Origin: Chytriomyces cf. hyalinus JEL632
Lineage: Eukaryota > Chytridiomycota > Chytridiomycetes > Chytridiales > Chytriomycetaceae
DNA: 64,000 bases
NCBI GenBank assembly: GCA_025435555.1
Contig: JAIWWG010000046.1
Location: forward strand, 210,826-274,825
Reading direction: 5' to 3'
The notes below the pieces were generated by a model that had not been told where the DNA came from, made no database searches, and saw nothing but the letters and a program-made list of their open reading frames with translations. The position numbers and the translations under genes were made by a program. Numbering within the stretch: the stretch's first letter is position 1; the number at the start of each line of letters is the position of its first letter. Below, piece after piece: positions 33,901 through 44,040 of the stretch.

Positions 33901-34849
33901 ACAATGGATACACATGCGCCAAAGTGTTATTGCGTGTGTGAACTTGGTTTTGCAAAAAAAAAGTCAAATAAAATGTGTGATCAATCTCAAACTCTGAAGC
34001 ACTTCAAAAAAACCTCACAGCCAGCTTTCCCTCACACTCAGCACCAGAAAACCCCAAACACCCAGAACACGCAATTGTGCAAACATCTCGTCCGTTGCAA
34101 GCAATGCCTCCAATCTGTACAGTCAATTGGACCAAGACCTGATACAGTGTTGCTTGCAACTACCGAGCGAGTAAGCTGAGACGCATCCCTTGCAAGCTGT
34201 GCGCTGCCGGCATAGACTGGAAGACCCAGCCCCGTCGCAAACCCAACAAAAGTCCATGTGAAAGTCACCAATGTCTCGGGTTGTTCGTCGGCCGAGATTT
34301 CGCGATTTCCGCGCCCGACAAACAAGATTTAGTTTGCCCGGCGCCGAAAATCGGCGGACATTCAGCGACAAGCGCAAGTTCGTATTAGATCATGATTGAA
34401 TCTACAGCCCCGACATTCGCATCCAATATATTACTTGCGCGTTTACATCCCCTGCAAGTCCGGCATTCGCTGGTTTCAAAAGCTTGGCCACTTGCTGCAC
34501 AAACTTCTCAGGGCTCTCTACCCCAACAAACGGTTTTGAAAGCGACAGCTTCCTCAGCAACTTGCATTCAGACAAAGCAACATCAACAAAGGCTTTGAGA
34601 CTTCGCAAAAAATATACCCGCGAAGTGCATCCCGTGAAAGAAAAGCACGCTTCGTGTCTGCCCATCGAAAGAACCTGCAAACGCGTTTCTTCAGCATTGC
34701 GTTCCAACGGATGAATAATGGCTTAGTTATATGTGCCTGCATTTCGAATGTGTTTGCGAAATAAAGTGCCTTCGATTTGCAATCAAGAAATATTAAAGCG
34801 CACGTCTCCCGACAACAACAACAAACAACCAACCAACAACCAACAAACA
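33901..34849. other. intergenic with unassigned open frames
   Basis: Several frames are open: minus 34325-34038 (TTG start, with a hydrophobic FTWTFVGFATGLGLPVYAG), minus 34707-34402 and plus 34484-34714. None has a convincing ATG, splice pattern or family match. CA/AAC-rich leader sequence precedes the next gene at 34850. Confidence 0.4.
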
Positions 34850-35707
34850 ATGCCCTTCGCAACTAAGCGCGCCACCACAAAGACCACCACCCGCACCGCC
34901 GCAGACGGCACAGTCACAACCACCATCGAAACCACAACTGCATCCACCCCAAAACCTTTCGACATCACGCTCTACCTCGCAGGAACACCCAACGGTAAGA
35001 AAGCATCCATCGCTCTCGAGGAGCTATCCCAAGCATACGGCATCACCTACAACGTGCGATCCATCGACTTTAGCAAGGTTGAGCAAAAGGAGGAATGGTT
35101 CCTCAAAATCAACCCCAACGGCCGGATTCCAGCCATCGTGGACCATGCACGCGGCGATTTTGCCGTGTTTGAGTCTGGCGCGATTTTGTTGTACCTTGCC
35201 GAACATTATGACCCTGAAGGGGTTTTGTTGTCCAAGGATGCAGATGAACGGTCAACAGCTGTGCAGTGGGTCATGTGGCAGATGGGTGGACTTGGTCCAA
35301 TGCAGGGCCAGGCTGGGCATTTCAACGGTGCTGCTGAAAAGATTCCGTATGCGATTGGCCGGTATACCGATGAGACAAAGAGGCTATACAGGTGTGTATT
35401 TGAGTTTTAGTTTTAGCGGCTGTGTTACTATATTTCGTTGCTGACTGGAAAATCTTCTCTTAGTGTCATGGAACGCGCCTTTAGCGATGGCAGAGAATAC
35501 CTTGCAGGAAACAAGTACTCGATCGCCGACATTTCATCCTTCACCTGGACGGCGTACCACCAGTTCTCGCTCGGGAAAGACTTTACGCTTGAAGAGTATC
35601 CGTTGGTGAACAAGTGGCTGCACAAGGTTGCGCTTCGTAGCGCTGTGGTTGCTGGCATGAACGTGCCGACAAAGATTGCACTGCTCGAGAATGACTTTAA
35701 GGCTTAA
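34850..35707 (+). CDS. glutathione S-transferase, Ure2/YfcG type
   Basis: Two exons (34850 to about 35391; about 35462 to 35707). A 35-residue Thr-rich leader precedes the thioredoxin-like N-domain: [35 protein letters not shown] and the glutathione-binding [15 protein letters not shown]. The helical C-domain has [21 protein letters not shown], the family hallmark of nitrogen-regulator Ure2p-like and bacterial YfcG/YghU enzymes, and [16 protein letters not shown]. These enzymes show glutathione transferase or disulfide-bond reductase activity. Length is about 265 residues. The Thr-rich leader ([20 protein letters not shown]) is unusual and may be a targeting or disordered segment. Confidence 0.9.
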
Positions 35708-36339
35708 AATAACACAAGCTGGCCTCGCTTCCTCTTTCGTAGTTGGTAAATAAAGATGGTTGTTCCCGCTTACTGAATGCGCATTCTGTTGATGCCTTAT
35801 CAGTGACTGTCCTTGTGGATAAATGATGTCGATTCAAGGGAGACATGTGCAGTCCCTGCTAGTGTGCTCCTGATGGTATTCAATTAACACTCAACGACTG
35901 CATTTGTGAGGCGTTACCACGAGCTTGTTTTGATTGCGTTAAACGAGTTCAGGTTTCGACTGTTTTTAACGAAAGTGTGACAGAAGTGAGTTTGACATGT
36001 CTTTTATGCGTTGTGCGACTAGTCATGAAGAGGTGTTCGCGGAGAAATAGAGCTGTGGAGACATGCCCATCAGATGCAGGGTGCGGCGTTCCTTGATCAG
36101 CTGGGAGACACACGGAGTCCGCTCACTCAGACAACCGCACATCCCCTGTGTTGGGACGATACTCCCACCGCAGTACCAGGCGTTATTCAAACGGAGCCCC
36201 AATAGAGCTCTTTGAGACACGAACTCTCGATGCTATCCATCATGAACAAGAAGGGCGACCTAGAGGGCAAGCCTCGCATAAAATAGCAACAAATAATTTC
36301 GTCCATTCCCATCACCAAACCAAACCATCAAGCGAAACG
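35708..36339. other. intergenic, no supported gene
   Basis: AATAAAG at 35749 ends the transferase transcript. The rest (to 36339) is promoter sequence for the small membrane protein. An open frame from 36148 in phase with the next gene has no ATG before 36340. Confidence 0.5.
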
Positions 36340-36873
36340 ATGACGCCCCAGGAAGCCTCCGTGACCAGCATGATCATCATATCCGGTGTGGTTCTTGGTC
36401 TCTGCGTCCTATGCTTCTGTTCGTGCGGTGTCGCTGGCGCCAAGCAGATCCTGGCCAACATGGCCGAGAGAAGGGAACGGGCAAAGATGTTTGCCGCAGC
36501 GGCGTCGGCCGCAAACACCACTGGCAGCAGCAATAGGTCGACTACTCCAGATTCAGCAGCAGAGAGCGCAAATAGCTTCCACTTCTCGGATAAGATGCGG
36601 GAGAAGATCAAGTCCATTCATGGGGCACATTTTAGGTATATACCCACTTCCAGTACTGCGCCTCCCTGGGATGCGCTTTTTACTGTCTTTCCTGGGCATG
36701 GGCTTGGCTTAAAAGTGTTTTTCCGCAGATTCGATTCAAATGCTGGGTCCAACGTCGACCCTTTTGCCACGCCAAGGCCTGGCTCGAAAGCAGACACCGT
36801 GGACTCTTCTTTTTCAGAGGTGCCTATGCACGCAGATGTGGATGGTCTTGTGCGGAGCGGCTCGCGGGCGTAG
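36340..36873 (+). CDS. small single-span membrane protein
   Basis: Two exons from ATG 36340, joined across an intron at about 36636-36729 (TTTTAG|gtatat...ccgcag|ATTCG). The protein has about 146 residues. A short N-terminus is followed by one membrane span (SMIIISGVVLGLCVLCFCSCGVAG) with a juxtamembrane cysteine cluster that may be palmitoylated (inference). A basic helix (MAERRERAKMF) and a Ser/Thr-rich cytosolic tail ending SGSRA complete it. No family recognised; probably a type III membrane protein. Confidence 0.65.
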   Translation: MTPQEASVTSMIIISGVVLGLCVLCFCSCGVAGAKQILANMAERRERAKMFAAAASAANTTGSSNRSTTPDSAAESANSFHFSDKMREKIKSIHGAHFRYIPTSSTAPPWDALFTVFPGHGLGLKVFFRRFDSNAGSNVDPFATPRPGSKADTVDSSFSEVPMHADVDGLVRSGSRA

Positions 36874-37026
36874 GGACAGCCAGCGAAAATGCTAACCGAC
36901 GCTATTCATTTGACGCCTCTATAATCGTATACCTCCAGACGATTTCTACTTCAGATAACTGCGAATAAAGCAGACACCTTTGTTCATAACTTTTATTTTC
37001 CCCCCCATTGCGTTCTCTCGAACTCT

Positions 37027-38309
37027 TCAAAAACTGGCAAAATGCTGTGCAGAGCAGTTGTTTCTCTTGATGGCTCGCCGCATTTCAAATTCCCGAGTTC
37101 GCTGCTCGTACCTCATATTCTGCACTTGCTTGGTCCTCTCCAAGGCCAGACTGGCCGCCCGAATCTTCATCATTGCACTCAAGTGCACCCCTGACCGGTC
37201 CAACTCCAGCGCTTTCTTATCCAGCCCTTTAGTCATAGCCATGGCCGTAACGGTTTCTTTTGGAGGGAGCTTTCGGAGTGGTTTCTTGACCAGCGACTTT
37301 TCGAGTTTGGACCCCACGCTTGTATCCCATGTGCTGCTAAAGTCGTAGAAATCGGCAATTTCAGCCTGGTCTTCCTGCTGCTCATACGCAACCCTACAAT
37401 GTCCCTTCGAAACCATATGCAGCCGCGCAGCTTCAAGAGAGTACATCACAGGCCCATCCTCATTGCATGCCAGACACATGTTCCCCAAACTAATCTTCTC
37501 CCCAAGATATTCAAGCAACCCTTCCAAATCAATCAAATGATCCATGTCCGGAATCAAGAAGCTGTGTTTGACGGACATGTGGTGAACGGCATTTGCTGCA
37601 CTGGTAAAGTTGGACGCTGTGCAGAATAAACAGTCTGTGACGGCGAGACGTGGGCTTTCGTCCATTTTCAGTTGAACGAGGTGGCAGATTTGGTCTTGTG
37701 TTTGTGCTTGTTCAAATTGGTTGCGCCAGTATTCTTCTCGTGGTTCTGGGGCCTGTTTTGCTTGTTCTTGTACTTCTTGTTCTTGGTGTTTGACTGCATC
37801 GACTGTTTTTCCCATGGGTTTCTTTGAAGCGAGGACAAGCTGCTTGTGCTTTTTTGAAAGAAGATGGTTTTCATGGGCGTTTTCCGTTGCGTATGTCTTG
37901 TCGCAAGTTGAGCATTCGTACGCAGTCGCAGACAATTGCGCGGCACGGGTTTGGCGATCGGCAGCTGCATTCAGCTTGTTTGTATATGTGGATAGGTCCA
38001 ACGGTTCCAATTCTGCAATGCGGCGTTTCTGGTTGGACCTGTTTTTTTCGGACAAGTATAAGAAAGACAAGTCGGACTAAGATGTGAGGGGACGCTGAAC
38101 CAGTGTGATGGACAAGGGTCCGGCACTAATGGGGACTTACATGTGCCAGTCGCTTTTAAAGTGTGCGCGCTGCTCTGTGCTTTCGGCAAAGGAAACGCGG
38201 CACTGTGAAGGGGCGCCGTATCATGAAAGAAGCTGCGTTGTAAAGGGAAGGGGGAAGGCACGGGGGTTACCGTTTGACAGCAGAGGTTGGTTGGAAGGGA
38301 CACGGACAT
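37027..38309 (-). CDS. REI1/ZNF622-type C2H2 zinc-finger protein, copy 1 (60S maturation)
   Basis: Cytosolic factor that helps recycle Arx1/Alb1 and checks the exit tunnel of pre-60S subunits (family knowledge). Three exons from ATG 38309. Exon 1 ends NLCCQT and joins CRVSFAESTEQRAHFKSDWH, forming the first finger (C-Q-T-C...H...H). Then come SNQKRRIAELEPLDL, second finger YECSTCDKTYATENAHENHLLSKKH, third finger CLFC...HHMSVKHSFLIPD, LIDLEGLLEYLGEKI, and fourth finger CLACNEDG-PVMYSLEAARLHMVSKGHC. The C-terminal helix MRRAIKRNNCSAQHF is that of the Rei1 family. Length about 385 residues. A paralogue lies head to head at 38634. Confidence 0.92.
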
Positions 38310-38633
38310 TTTGATTGCGGGAAAGGGTTATCGAAGCTCGGAGCAATCAATCAGGCATCGCTTTGTTGCAAGTGTGGTGCAGTCACAGAACGAGAGGCCC
38401 CATGATTTTTCAGACATCTATATACGCACACGCTCTGGAGGAACTGGCCCTGCAGATACAGCATGGCCGGGCTCTGTACCGCATCTTTAGAACGCGTAAC
38501 ACCGCTGCGAGGGTCCCAGCTGCAACGCCGGGATCTGCCGCTGAGATTTCGAATGCAAAGCCAAAGTCACTTGGCCTCATTTCGAATAAAAACGACACCT
38601 CAAACATAACCAACCACAAACCAAAAAGAATCC
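38310..38633. promoter_or_regulatory. shared divergent promoter of two REI1-type paralogues
   Basis: 324 bases between the start codons of two head-to-head paralogous genes. No coding sequence is seen and no specific operator could be identified. Co-regulation as ribosome-biogenesis genes is an inference. Confidence 0.5.
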
Positions 38634-39897
38634 ATGAACTCTACCGCCTCTTCTACACCCTCTTCAACTTGCCAAACCGTGAGCATCTGTTTCTTTTCAT
38701 TGCTGCTGCCCGACACAAAACTAAACTCGCTCCACTTGGTCGCCAAGTGCCATGTGGCGTTCCCAGAACCTTCCCATCAAAGGGACCACTTCAAAAGCGA
38801 TTGGCACAAGTAAGTCCATCTCTCTTTCCGTAAATTCAAACAGCTGTCTCTCACAGAAACTGCAATCTCACAGATACAACCTCAAACGGCGTGTGGCACA
38901 AATCCCTCCCCTCGATCTTGCGGCCTTCACAGCAAAAATCAACGCCGGTCTCGAACTTGCAAACCTGAAAGCTGCCGCTGAAGTACCACTGGACTATATT
39001 TGCGAATGCTGCCGCAAATCATATCGATCTGAGAATGCATTTGACGCCCACTTGATATCCAAAAAGCACCGCACTCTTGCTGCAAACTATGACCCGTCCA
39101 ACAATGAGCCCGCACTTTCACAACAAGAGCAACCCGCAACACCCCGGGCTGAATCCCGCGAAGAGTATTGGCGCACGCAATTTGAAGAAGCAGAATCCAT
39201 AGAAGACATTCAATCCCTCGTCCAACAAAAGCTTGATGAAAGCCCGCGCCTCGCCACCACAGACTGCATCTTTTGTCCAGCTGCCGAATTTGAAAGCGTC
39301 GAAAGTGCATTGCACCACATGTCTGTTCAGCACAGTTTCATGATCCCCGACATTGAATACCTGGTTGATCTTGAAGGCTTGCTTGAGCATCTTGGGCAGA
39401 AAGTGAGTTTAGGAAACGTGTGCTTGTCGTGTAATGAGGATGGACCTGTAATGTACTCCATGGACGCGGTGCGGTCACACATGAAACTGAAGGGCCACTG
39501 CAAGATTGCGTACGAGACTGAAGAAGATCGGATGGAGCTTGCAGAGTATTATGATTTCAGTTCAACATGGGAGGATGAGCAAGAGTCGCAACAACCGAGC
39601 GAGAGTCTAGTTATTTTGAAGAAGCCTGTGAAACGGATTGATTCAAAAGCGATCCAGCAACGGACGCAGTCTGGGAACCATCGCGCGTTGGTGAAATCTG
39701 GCGGCTCGGATGCTCCAACTGAGAGCATGACTGCCGTAATGAAAGTGCGTGCACAAACGCTGGCTGTGCAGCGGGAAATGCAAGTACAAAATAAGCGGGT
39801 CGAGCGGCAGTTTAAGGAGTTTCAGATGAGACGAGGCATGAAGCTGAACAATTGCTCAAAGCAGCATTTTGTCAGCGTCAAGTTGCGTGACTTTTAA
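38634..39897 (+). CDS. REI1/ZNF622-type C2H2 zinc-finger protein, copy 2 (60S maturation)
   Basis: Three exons from ATG 38634: MNSTASSTPSSTCQT, then CHVAFPEPSHQRDHFKSDWHK, then YNLKRRVAQIPPLDLAAF. The introns sit at exactly the same places as in the head-to-head copy. Fingers: CQTC...H..H, YICECCRKSYRSENAFDAHLISKKH, CIFC...HHMSVQHSFMIPD and CLSCNEDG-PVMYSMDAVRSHMKLKGHC. YLVDLEGLLEHLGQKVSL links the last two. It ends MRRGMKLNNCSKQHFVSVKLRDF. All four fingers are intact and both copies look functional, so neither is an obvious pseudogene. The roles may be split between the paralogues, as with yeast Rei1 and Reh1 (inference). Confidence 0.92.
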
Positions 39898-40021
39898 GCG
39901 CTTTGTTTTTTTGTTCATAAAGCGATGCTGGCAACCAACCATGTCCTCCTCCCTATCTGTGTTCTTGGATCAGTGATCGATAAAGAATTCATAAATAAAA
40001 ACCACAGATATATATATATCC

Positions 40022-40555
40022 ATGACCAACTTCGCCACTTACGACTTTGAGAGCGACGCAACGTTCGCGCAGGGCCTTGCAAGCATTCTCGCTCGAATGG
40101 CACAGCAGAACCAGAGCAGCGATGCCATCGAAGCCGCCGTGAACGACGCGAAACGGTTTTACTTTGCAAAGTACATTGCGCCAACAAATGCAACAACAAA
40201 TGCCGATCAAGCACCGGCTCTAAGCACCGGCGACAACGATCCTTCTCATCCACACTCTGAGACAATGACCGAGATCGTTGCGACAAGTGGCGAGGATGGC
40301 TCAACTCCAACACAAGAAGCAGCGTATCCAAAGTCGTTTGCAGAGATTTGTGCAATGGTTGCTCGAGGCGAGGAGATACCCGGCATCAGACTGATTCCAA
40401 CTACGGTGCATGACCCCAGCCTAGCGAGTAAACCTGTGGCCCCGAGGAGGTTGAAGCCGTGGGAGGTTGCGAGGGAGCAGGCAGAGCAGGTGGGCATGGA
40501 CTCGCTTGCATCCCATCATCTGAGTGAGAACACTGCCTCGGTTGTTCCGCTTTAG
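40022..40555 (+). CDS. KPWE-motif protein, candidate PEX39 (peroxisomal PTS2 import)
   Basis: A single-exon, 177-residue hydrophilic protein. The conserved part is at the C-terminus: PKSFAEICAMVARGEEIPGIR (residues 103-123), a short linker, and RRLKPWE (142-148). This order (a short S/F-x-E-I-x-x-M/L-I/V-x-x-G helix, P-G-I-R, then KPWE) is that of the fungal DUF5572-type proteins and human C6orf226, described as PEX39, which help PEX7-dependent import of PTS2 proteins into peroxisomes (from memory, hence cautious). The N-terminal 50 residues may form a helix; the middle is disordered. Just upstream AATAAATAAAAACC and a TATATATATATCC run at 40010 precede the ATG. Confidence 0.65.
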   Translation: MTNFATYDFESDATFAQGLASILARMAQQNQSSDAIEAAVNDAKRFYFAKYIAPTNATTNADQAPALSTGDNDPSHPHSETMTEIVATSGEDGSTPTQEAAYPKSFAEICAMVARGEEIPGIRLIPTTVHDPSLASKPVAPRRLKPWEVAREQAEQVGMDSLASHHLSENTASVVPL

Positions 40556-41163
40556 CTGTTGTCTATACCTGAAGTGGGGCAAAATAAAAAAGCGTGGTTC
40601 AAGGCTGTCGACCCATTCGCAAAAGCTCATGCAAAACCCGCGACGCTACGTTCACTATAATCTCTGGATGTATGACTTTAAGGAAGACGGCAAGTTTCGT
40701 GCTTGGCCTCCTTCAAGCCTCTGCACGGAAAATTCAAACTGGACCATCGCTCAAGCACTGTCCGTAAGGCTCAGTTTCAGCCAAAGCGTGCACAGATGAT
40801 CGATCCAACACTTCCGCTCTTTGCCAGGCAGTTACCATACCTTGTTCGTTTCGTAACCCTAACTGGCCACAATTGGTGACTGTACCAAACCCCAGTTGTC
40901 TTGATATTTTGCTTGGACGGGCAAAGCAGTTGCGACTCACTTTTTCGCAGTGCTTGTTTGCTGCGAGCGAATGATGCGTTGGAGAGCCATCTTTTTTTGG
41001 CAGAGTGGATTTCAACTCGATCGCCTGGGCAAGCAAACCCACTCAACAGATCCGTCAAGCTGTGCATGATTAGCCAAGACTGGGCGCGCATCACAAACCC
41101 TTATATGTGACCATAAAAGCGCCATTCGGAATCATTCCACAGAAGATCTGACTTGAAAACAAA
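40556..41163. other. intergenic, no supported gene
   Basis: Contains the AATAAA of the KPWE gene near 40582 and promoter sequence of the next gene, with CATAAAAGCG at 41113. Open frames on both strands around 40734-41110 have no family match. Confidence 0.5.
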
Positions 41164-41880
41164 ATGAGCTCAGCAGCCTGTACCGCTACCGCCCCTGCCC
41201 TCCAAGCTGCCCTTCAAACTTGTGGCTTTGTTTTTGATGCCGCTGGCAACTCCAAGGCTCCAGTCGGTACGACCCAAGCGGCACTAGCTTCGTGCGTGTG
41301 CAGCCCTGCAAACATGTCCGTTTTCCGGTCTTCCCTCTCCAGTTGTGCGACGAACCCAGCTGCTGTGAGCAGCTTGAACAGTCTCATCTCCGGTTGTGCT
41401 GCCACCACAAGTGCCGGAACTGGAGCAGGTACTGGCACTGGCACTGGTTCTGGAATCTCCACTCCCTGTGAGCTGATGCTGACGAAAGGGCTCCAAAGCC
41501 TCAGCGCATGCGGCGTAACAATCGACGCCTCCACTGGAAACTTCAAGCAAACCGCGTCAGACGCACAAACTGCTACCTGTGTCTGCACAACAAGTAATGT
41601 GCTAATCTACAAGAGTGCGCAGACTGCATGTGAGGCTGAAGCTTCCTCGGCCTCTACGCAAGGAGTTACAGCTGCCAAGTCACTTATTTCTGGGTGTGCA
41701 AGCGGTCTCATTGGTGGTGGTGCCGGCGCTTCTGCTGGAACCGGCAGTGGTTCCGCGGGTGGATCTTCTGGTGTCGTGGTTACCGGAAATACCGCTGCTC
41801 CAGCAAAGAGCAGTGGCGCTGACACTGTGTTTGGTTTGGTGGGCCTTTTCGCCGCTGGTGCCTTGCTAACGCTGATTTAA
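41164..41880 (+). CDS. cysteine-repeat surface protein, GPI-type tail
   Basis: A single-exon, 238-residue protein made of two tandem repeats of about 85 residues. Each has the pattern C...LQxxLQxCG/SLSACGVxID - - CVC - - S - - SC/AC - - LISGC, separated by a Gly/Thr linker (GTGAGTGTGTGSG). A Gly/Ser-rich stalk leads to a hydrophobic end (TVFGLVGLFAAGALLTLI) fitting a GPI signal. The N-terminus (MSSAACTATAPALQAAL) is not a typical signal peptide, so secretion needs either an unseen upstream exon or an unusual signal. No family recognised; a cell-surface protein is inferred from composition. Confidence 0.7.
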   Translation: MSSAACTATAPALQAALQTCGFVFDAAGNSKAPVGTTQAALASCVCSPANMSVFRSSLSSCATNPAAVSSLNSLISGCAATTSAGTGAGTGTGTGSGISTPCELMLTKGLQSLSACGVTIDASTGNFKQTASDAQTATCVCTTSNVLIYKSAQTACEAEASSASTQGVTAAKSLISGCASGLIGGGAGASAGTGSGSAGGSSGVVVTGNTAAPAKSSGADTVFGLVGLFAAGALLTLI

Positions 41881-42385
41881 AATGCTGCTTAAAAGCAGTC
41901 AGGTAGAAATAAATAGGGATGTGTCCTCAATGCTTTTTTTAATAACGGCCAGTGCTTGATTCGACTCAGGCAGTCTGCATAGGGACTCCAGGCTGATACT
42001 GGGGGCTGACTGCGTATAACCGACGAGAGACAGGCGATTGACCGCAGCACTGGCCGAAAGGAGAAGCATCGTTTCATTGTGAACACATCCTGTGTCAAGA
42101 GATGCCGATGCGTCCGGCTCGATCTCACTCCGCTAAGATCATAAATGAGTCTTCGATGCCCGTGCAGAGTTTGCAGCAGAGAATGGGAAGGAACAACAAG
42201 AATCCGAAATTGGTTCGAACGGGCTGCAATTTCGATGAGCCATAATGGATGGATTCGTAGACAAAACCGCGAAAAAACGAAACCTGTTGACATGTACTAT
42301 TTTCTTTTCGTTATCACCAATTCGCAACAACCGAAAGTTTAAAATCTAACCAGCAGTTATATACAGCAGTTTTTACCCTCCTTTT
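41881..42385. other. intergenic, no supported gene
   Basis: AATAAATAG near 41909 ends the surface-protein transcript. The remainder lies between convergent genes. No coding signal seen; short opposing frames at 42139-42342 are unsupported. Confidence 0.5.
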
Positions 42386-43111
42386 TCAGACGGGTTTTTT
42401 GGCTGGACCCAACCGAGGAGTGAATTGCACCTCACTTATTGCCTCATCCGACCGTGTCTCCTGCCTGTGCCGTAACGCATCTGGAATCGTCACTGACGCG
42501 TTCCACGGAATATGGCCAGCTTTTTTCATTCCCTTGAGCATAAGCTCATTCAGGATATCTGCATTCCCAGCATATTGCAATTCTCGAGCTTGGTTTACGC
42601 AGCCAACGACAAAATCCAACGCTTCCCTCCCGCGGTAAGTCCAATACCGTTTGAAACTAGCTTCGACGAGATAGTGGAGGAGCAAGGCTACGGTTGTTCC
42701 TTCGAACTCTGCATATCCTGGATGCGCCTTTGGACCACCGAACGGCTTTGGCGATGCAGCGTCAAACGCGATGCCAGCAGTGATGTAAATCAGTCGGTTT
42801 GGAGATGCTTTGGAAAATGAAAAGAAGGAGCGGATGGCTGAAGTCGAGTTTTTGACAATGGACGCCCTCGTTTTCTCGGACTCGCAAATCGAGGCAGTGA
42901 GACTGTCGGAAGGGATATCGTGGGATAATCGAAGGGCGCTTGGAGGACTTGTGTAGACTATGAAGCGGTCGGGTTTGATAGCAGAGCTGGTCGAGAGTTT
43001 TGCGGAATCTGGTGCGGGGGAAAAGTTGACAAGGTAAGGAAAAAACGCAAGATACAGTGGATTCTCGCATTTTGGACGATAGGCGGGTGGATCTTCAGTA
43101 ACGCACGGCAT
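42386..43111 (-). CDS. hypothetical protein
   Basis: No family recognised. From the first in-frame ATG (43111) it reads MPCVTEDPPAYRPKCENPLY..., about 241 residues. The same frame stays open upstream to about 43325 without another ATG, so an upstream exon may exist. Features include FIVYTSPPSALRLSH, RLIYITAGIAFDAASPKPFGG, ALLLHYLVEASFKRYW and REALDFVVGCVNQARELQY. The C-terminal half looks like a helical folded domain and the N-terminal half is proline-rich. No membrane span or signal. A long uninterrupted frame in a genome with many stop-containing gaps supports it being real. Confidence 0.5.
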   Translation of the reverse strand: MPCVTEDPPAYRPKCENPLYLAFFPYLVNFSPAPDSAKLSTSSAIKPDRFIVYTSPPSALRLSHDIPSDSLTASICESEKTRASIVKNSTSAIRSFFSFSKASPNRLIYITAGIAFDAASPKPFGGPKAHPGYAEFEGTTVALLLHYLVEASFKRYWTYRGREALDFVVGCVNQARELQYAGNADILNELMLKGMKKAGHIPWNASVTIPDALRHRQETRSDEAISEVQFTPRLGPAKKPV

Positions 43112-44040
43112 AACGTACCGCGTGTGGGCTGGTTTGCTGTGGCCATGGGTTTGAAAAGGCGTCGGGAGTACCAGCCGCGGCAAGGACTCGGATGAATGGA
43201 AGCCTGTTTGGCACACTATTTTCTCGTCCAGGTTGTCGGTTGAGCGTTCCGTTCTTGTTGGATTCACTTCTGGAAGGGCGGTCGGGTTGGGCCGACCTAT
43301 TTTGCAACGGGTTGGGCGTAAAATCTTTGCACTTCATTTGGTTTCGAAAAACCTTGCAAAACGAAAACGGAAGTCGGGGCAGGTGCTCCTGTCTTCCCGA
43401 TTCCCGATTCCCGCAACGTCCACTTGTTCAATTCGGACTTCCCATGCCACTCTTCCTGCTCCCTTCTTTGGATGTGTGGCTGTCGTGAGAATGCGCCAAC
43501 TGCTGATGCCCGCACCACTTCCGATCGCACGCGGCGCGTCTCGTTTATTCACGTCTCTCTACATCACCCACTAAAAGTACCTGGAAACTGCCACACTAAA
43601 ATAAAAAGATGCGCACACATTTATTTACTTTTTTTGGACTGGGTGGTTTTGTGGGAAACTGATGAAATCATCAGTACCGGAATGTTTGACGAAGCAGCTT
43701 GGATTGGTTATGGGCGCGTAATGAAGAAATCTCCCACTCTCACGCTCGTGACATAATGGGCTGCTATCTCTTTCTCATTCGTAAATGATAAGCAGGGCGC
43801 TAAACAAGTCCTTGTGCCCACGGGCGCGATTAAGGGCCACGGCTTATTTCGACATCCAACCCTGATACTCACAGGAAAGCAGCTTTCACAGGGCCTCAAG
43901 ACTGGGTCAGACGGCTGAGTGGTTGTATACAAACCCGATCCTTGACTGTCTTTCGAAAGTCAAGTTCCATAGCGTGAACTTGTTTATTAAATTTTTCTTA
44001 TGCACTGGAACCTCGTTTGCTGTTCTCCTCTTACCCGAAG
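43112..44040. other. region upstream of the hypothetical gene; nothing assigned
   Basis: Overlapping frames without ATG on both strands (43192-43574) are shadows or missing 5' exons of the minus-strand gene. 43895-43960 superficially resembles a tRNA A-box (GGCTGAGTGG) but does not fold as a tRNA. Nothing firm. Confidence 0.4.

Noticed and set aside
43895-43965. tRNA-like A-box (GGCTGAGTGG) downstream of the hypothetical gene
   Set aside because: No matching acceptor stem, anticodon arm or GGTTCGA-type T-arm could be paired.
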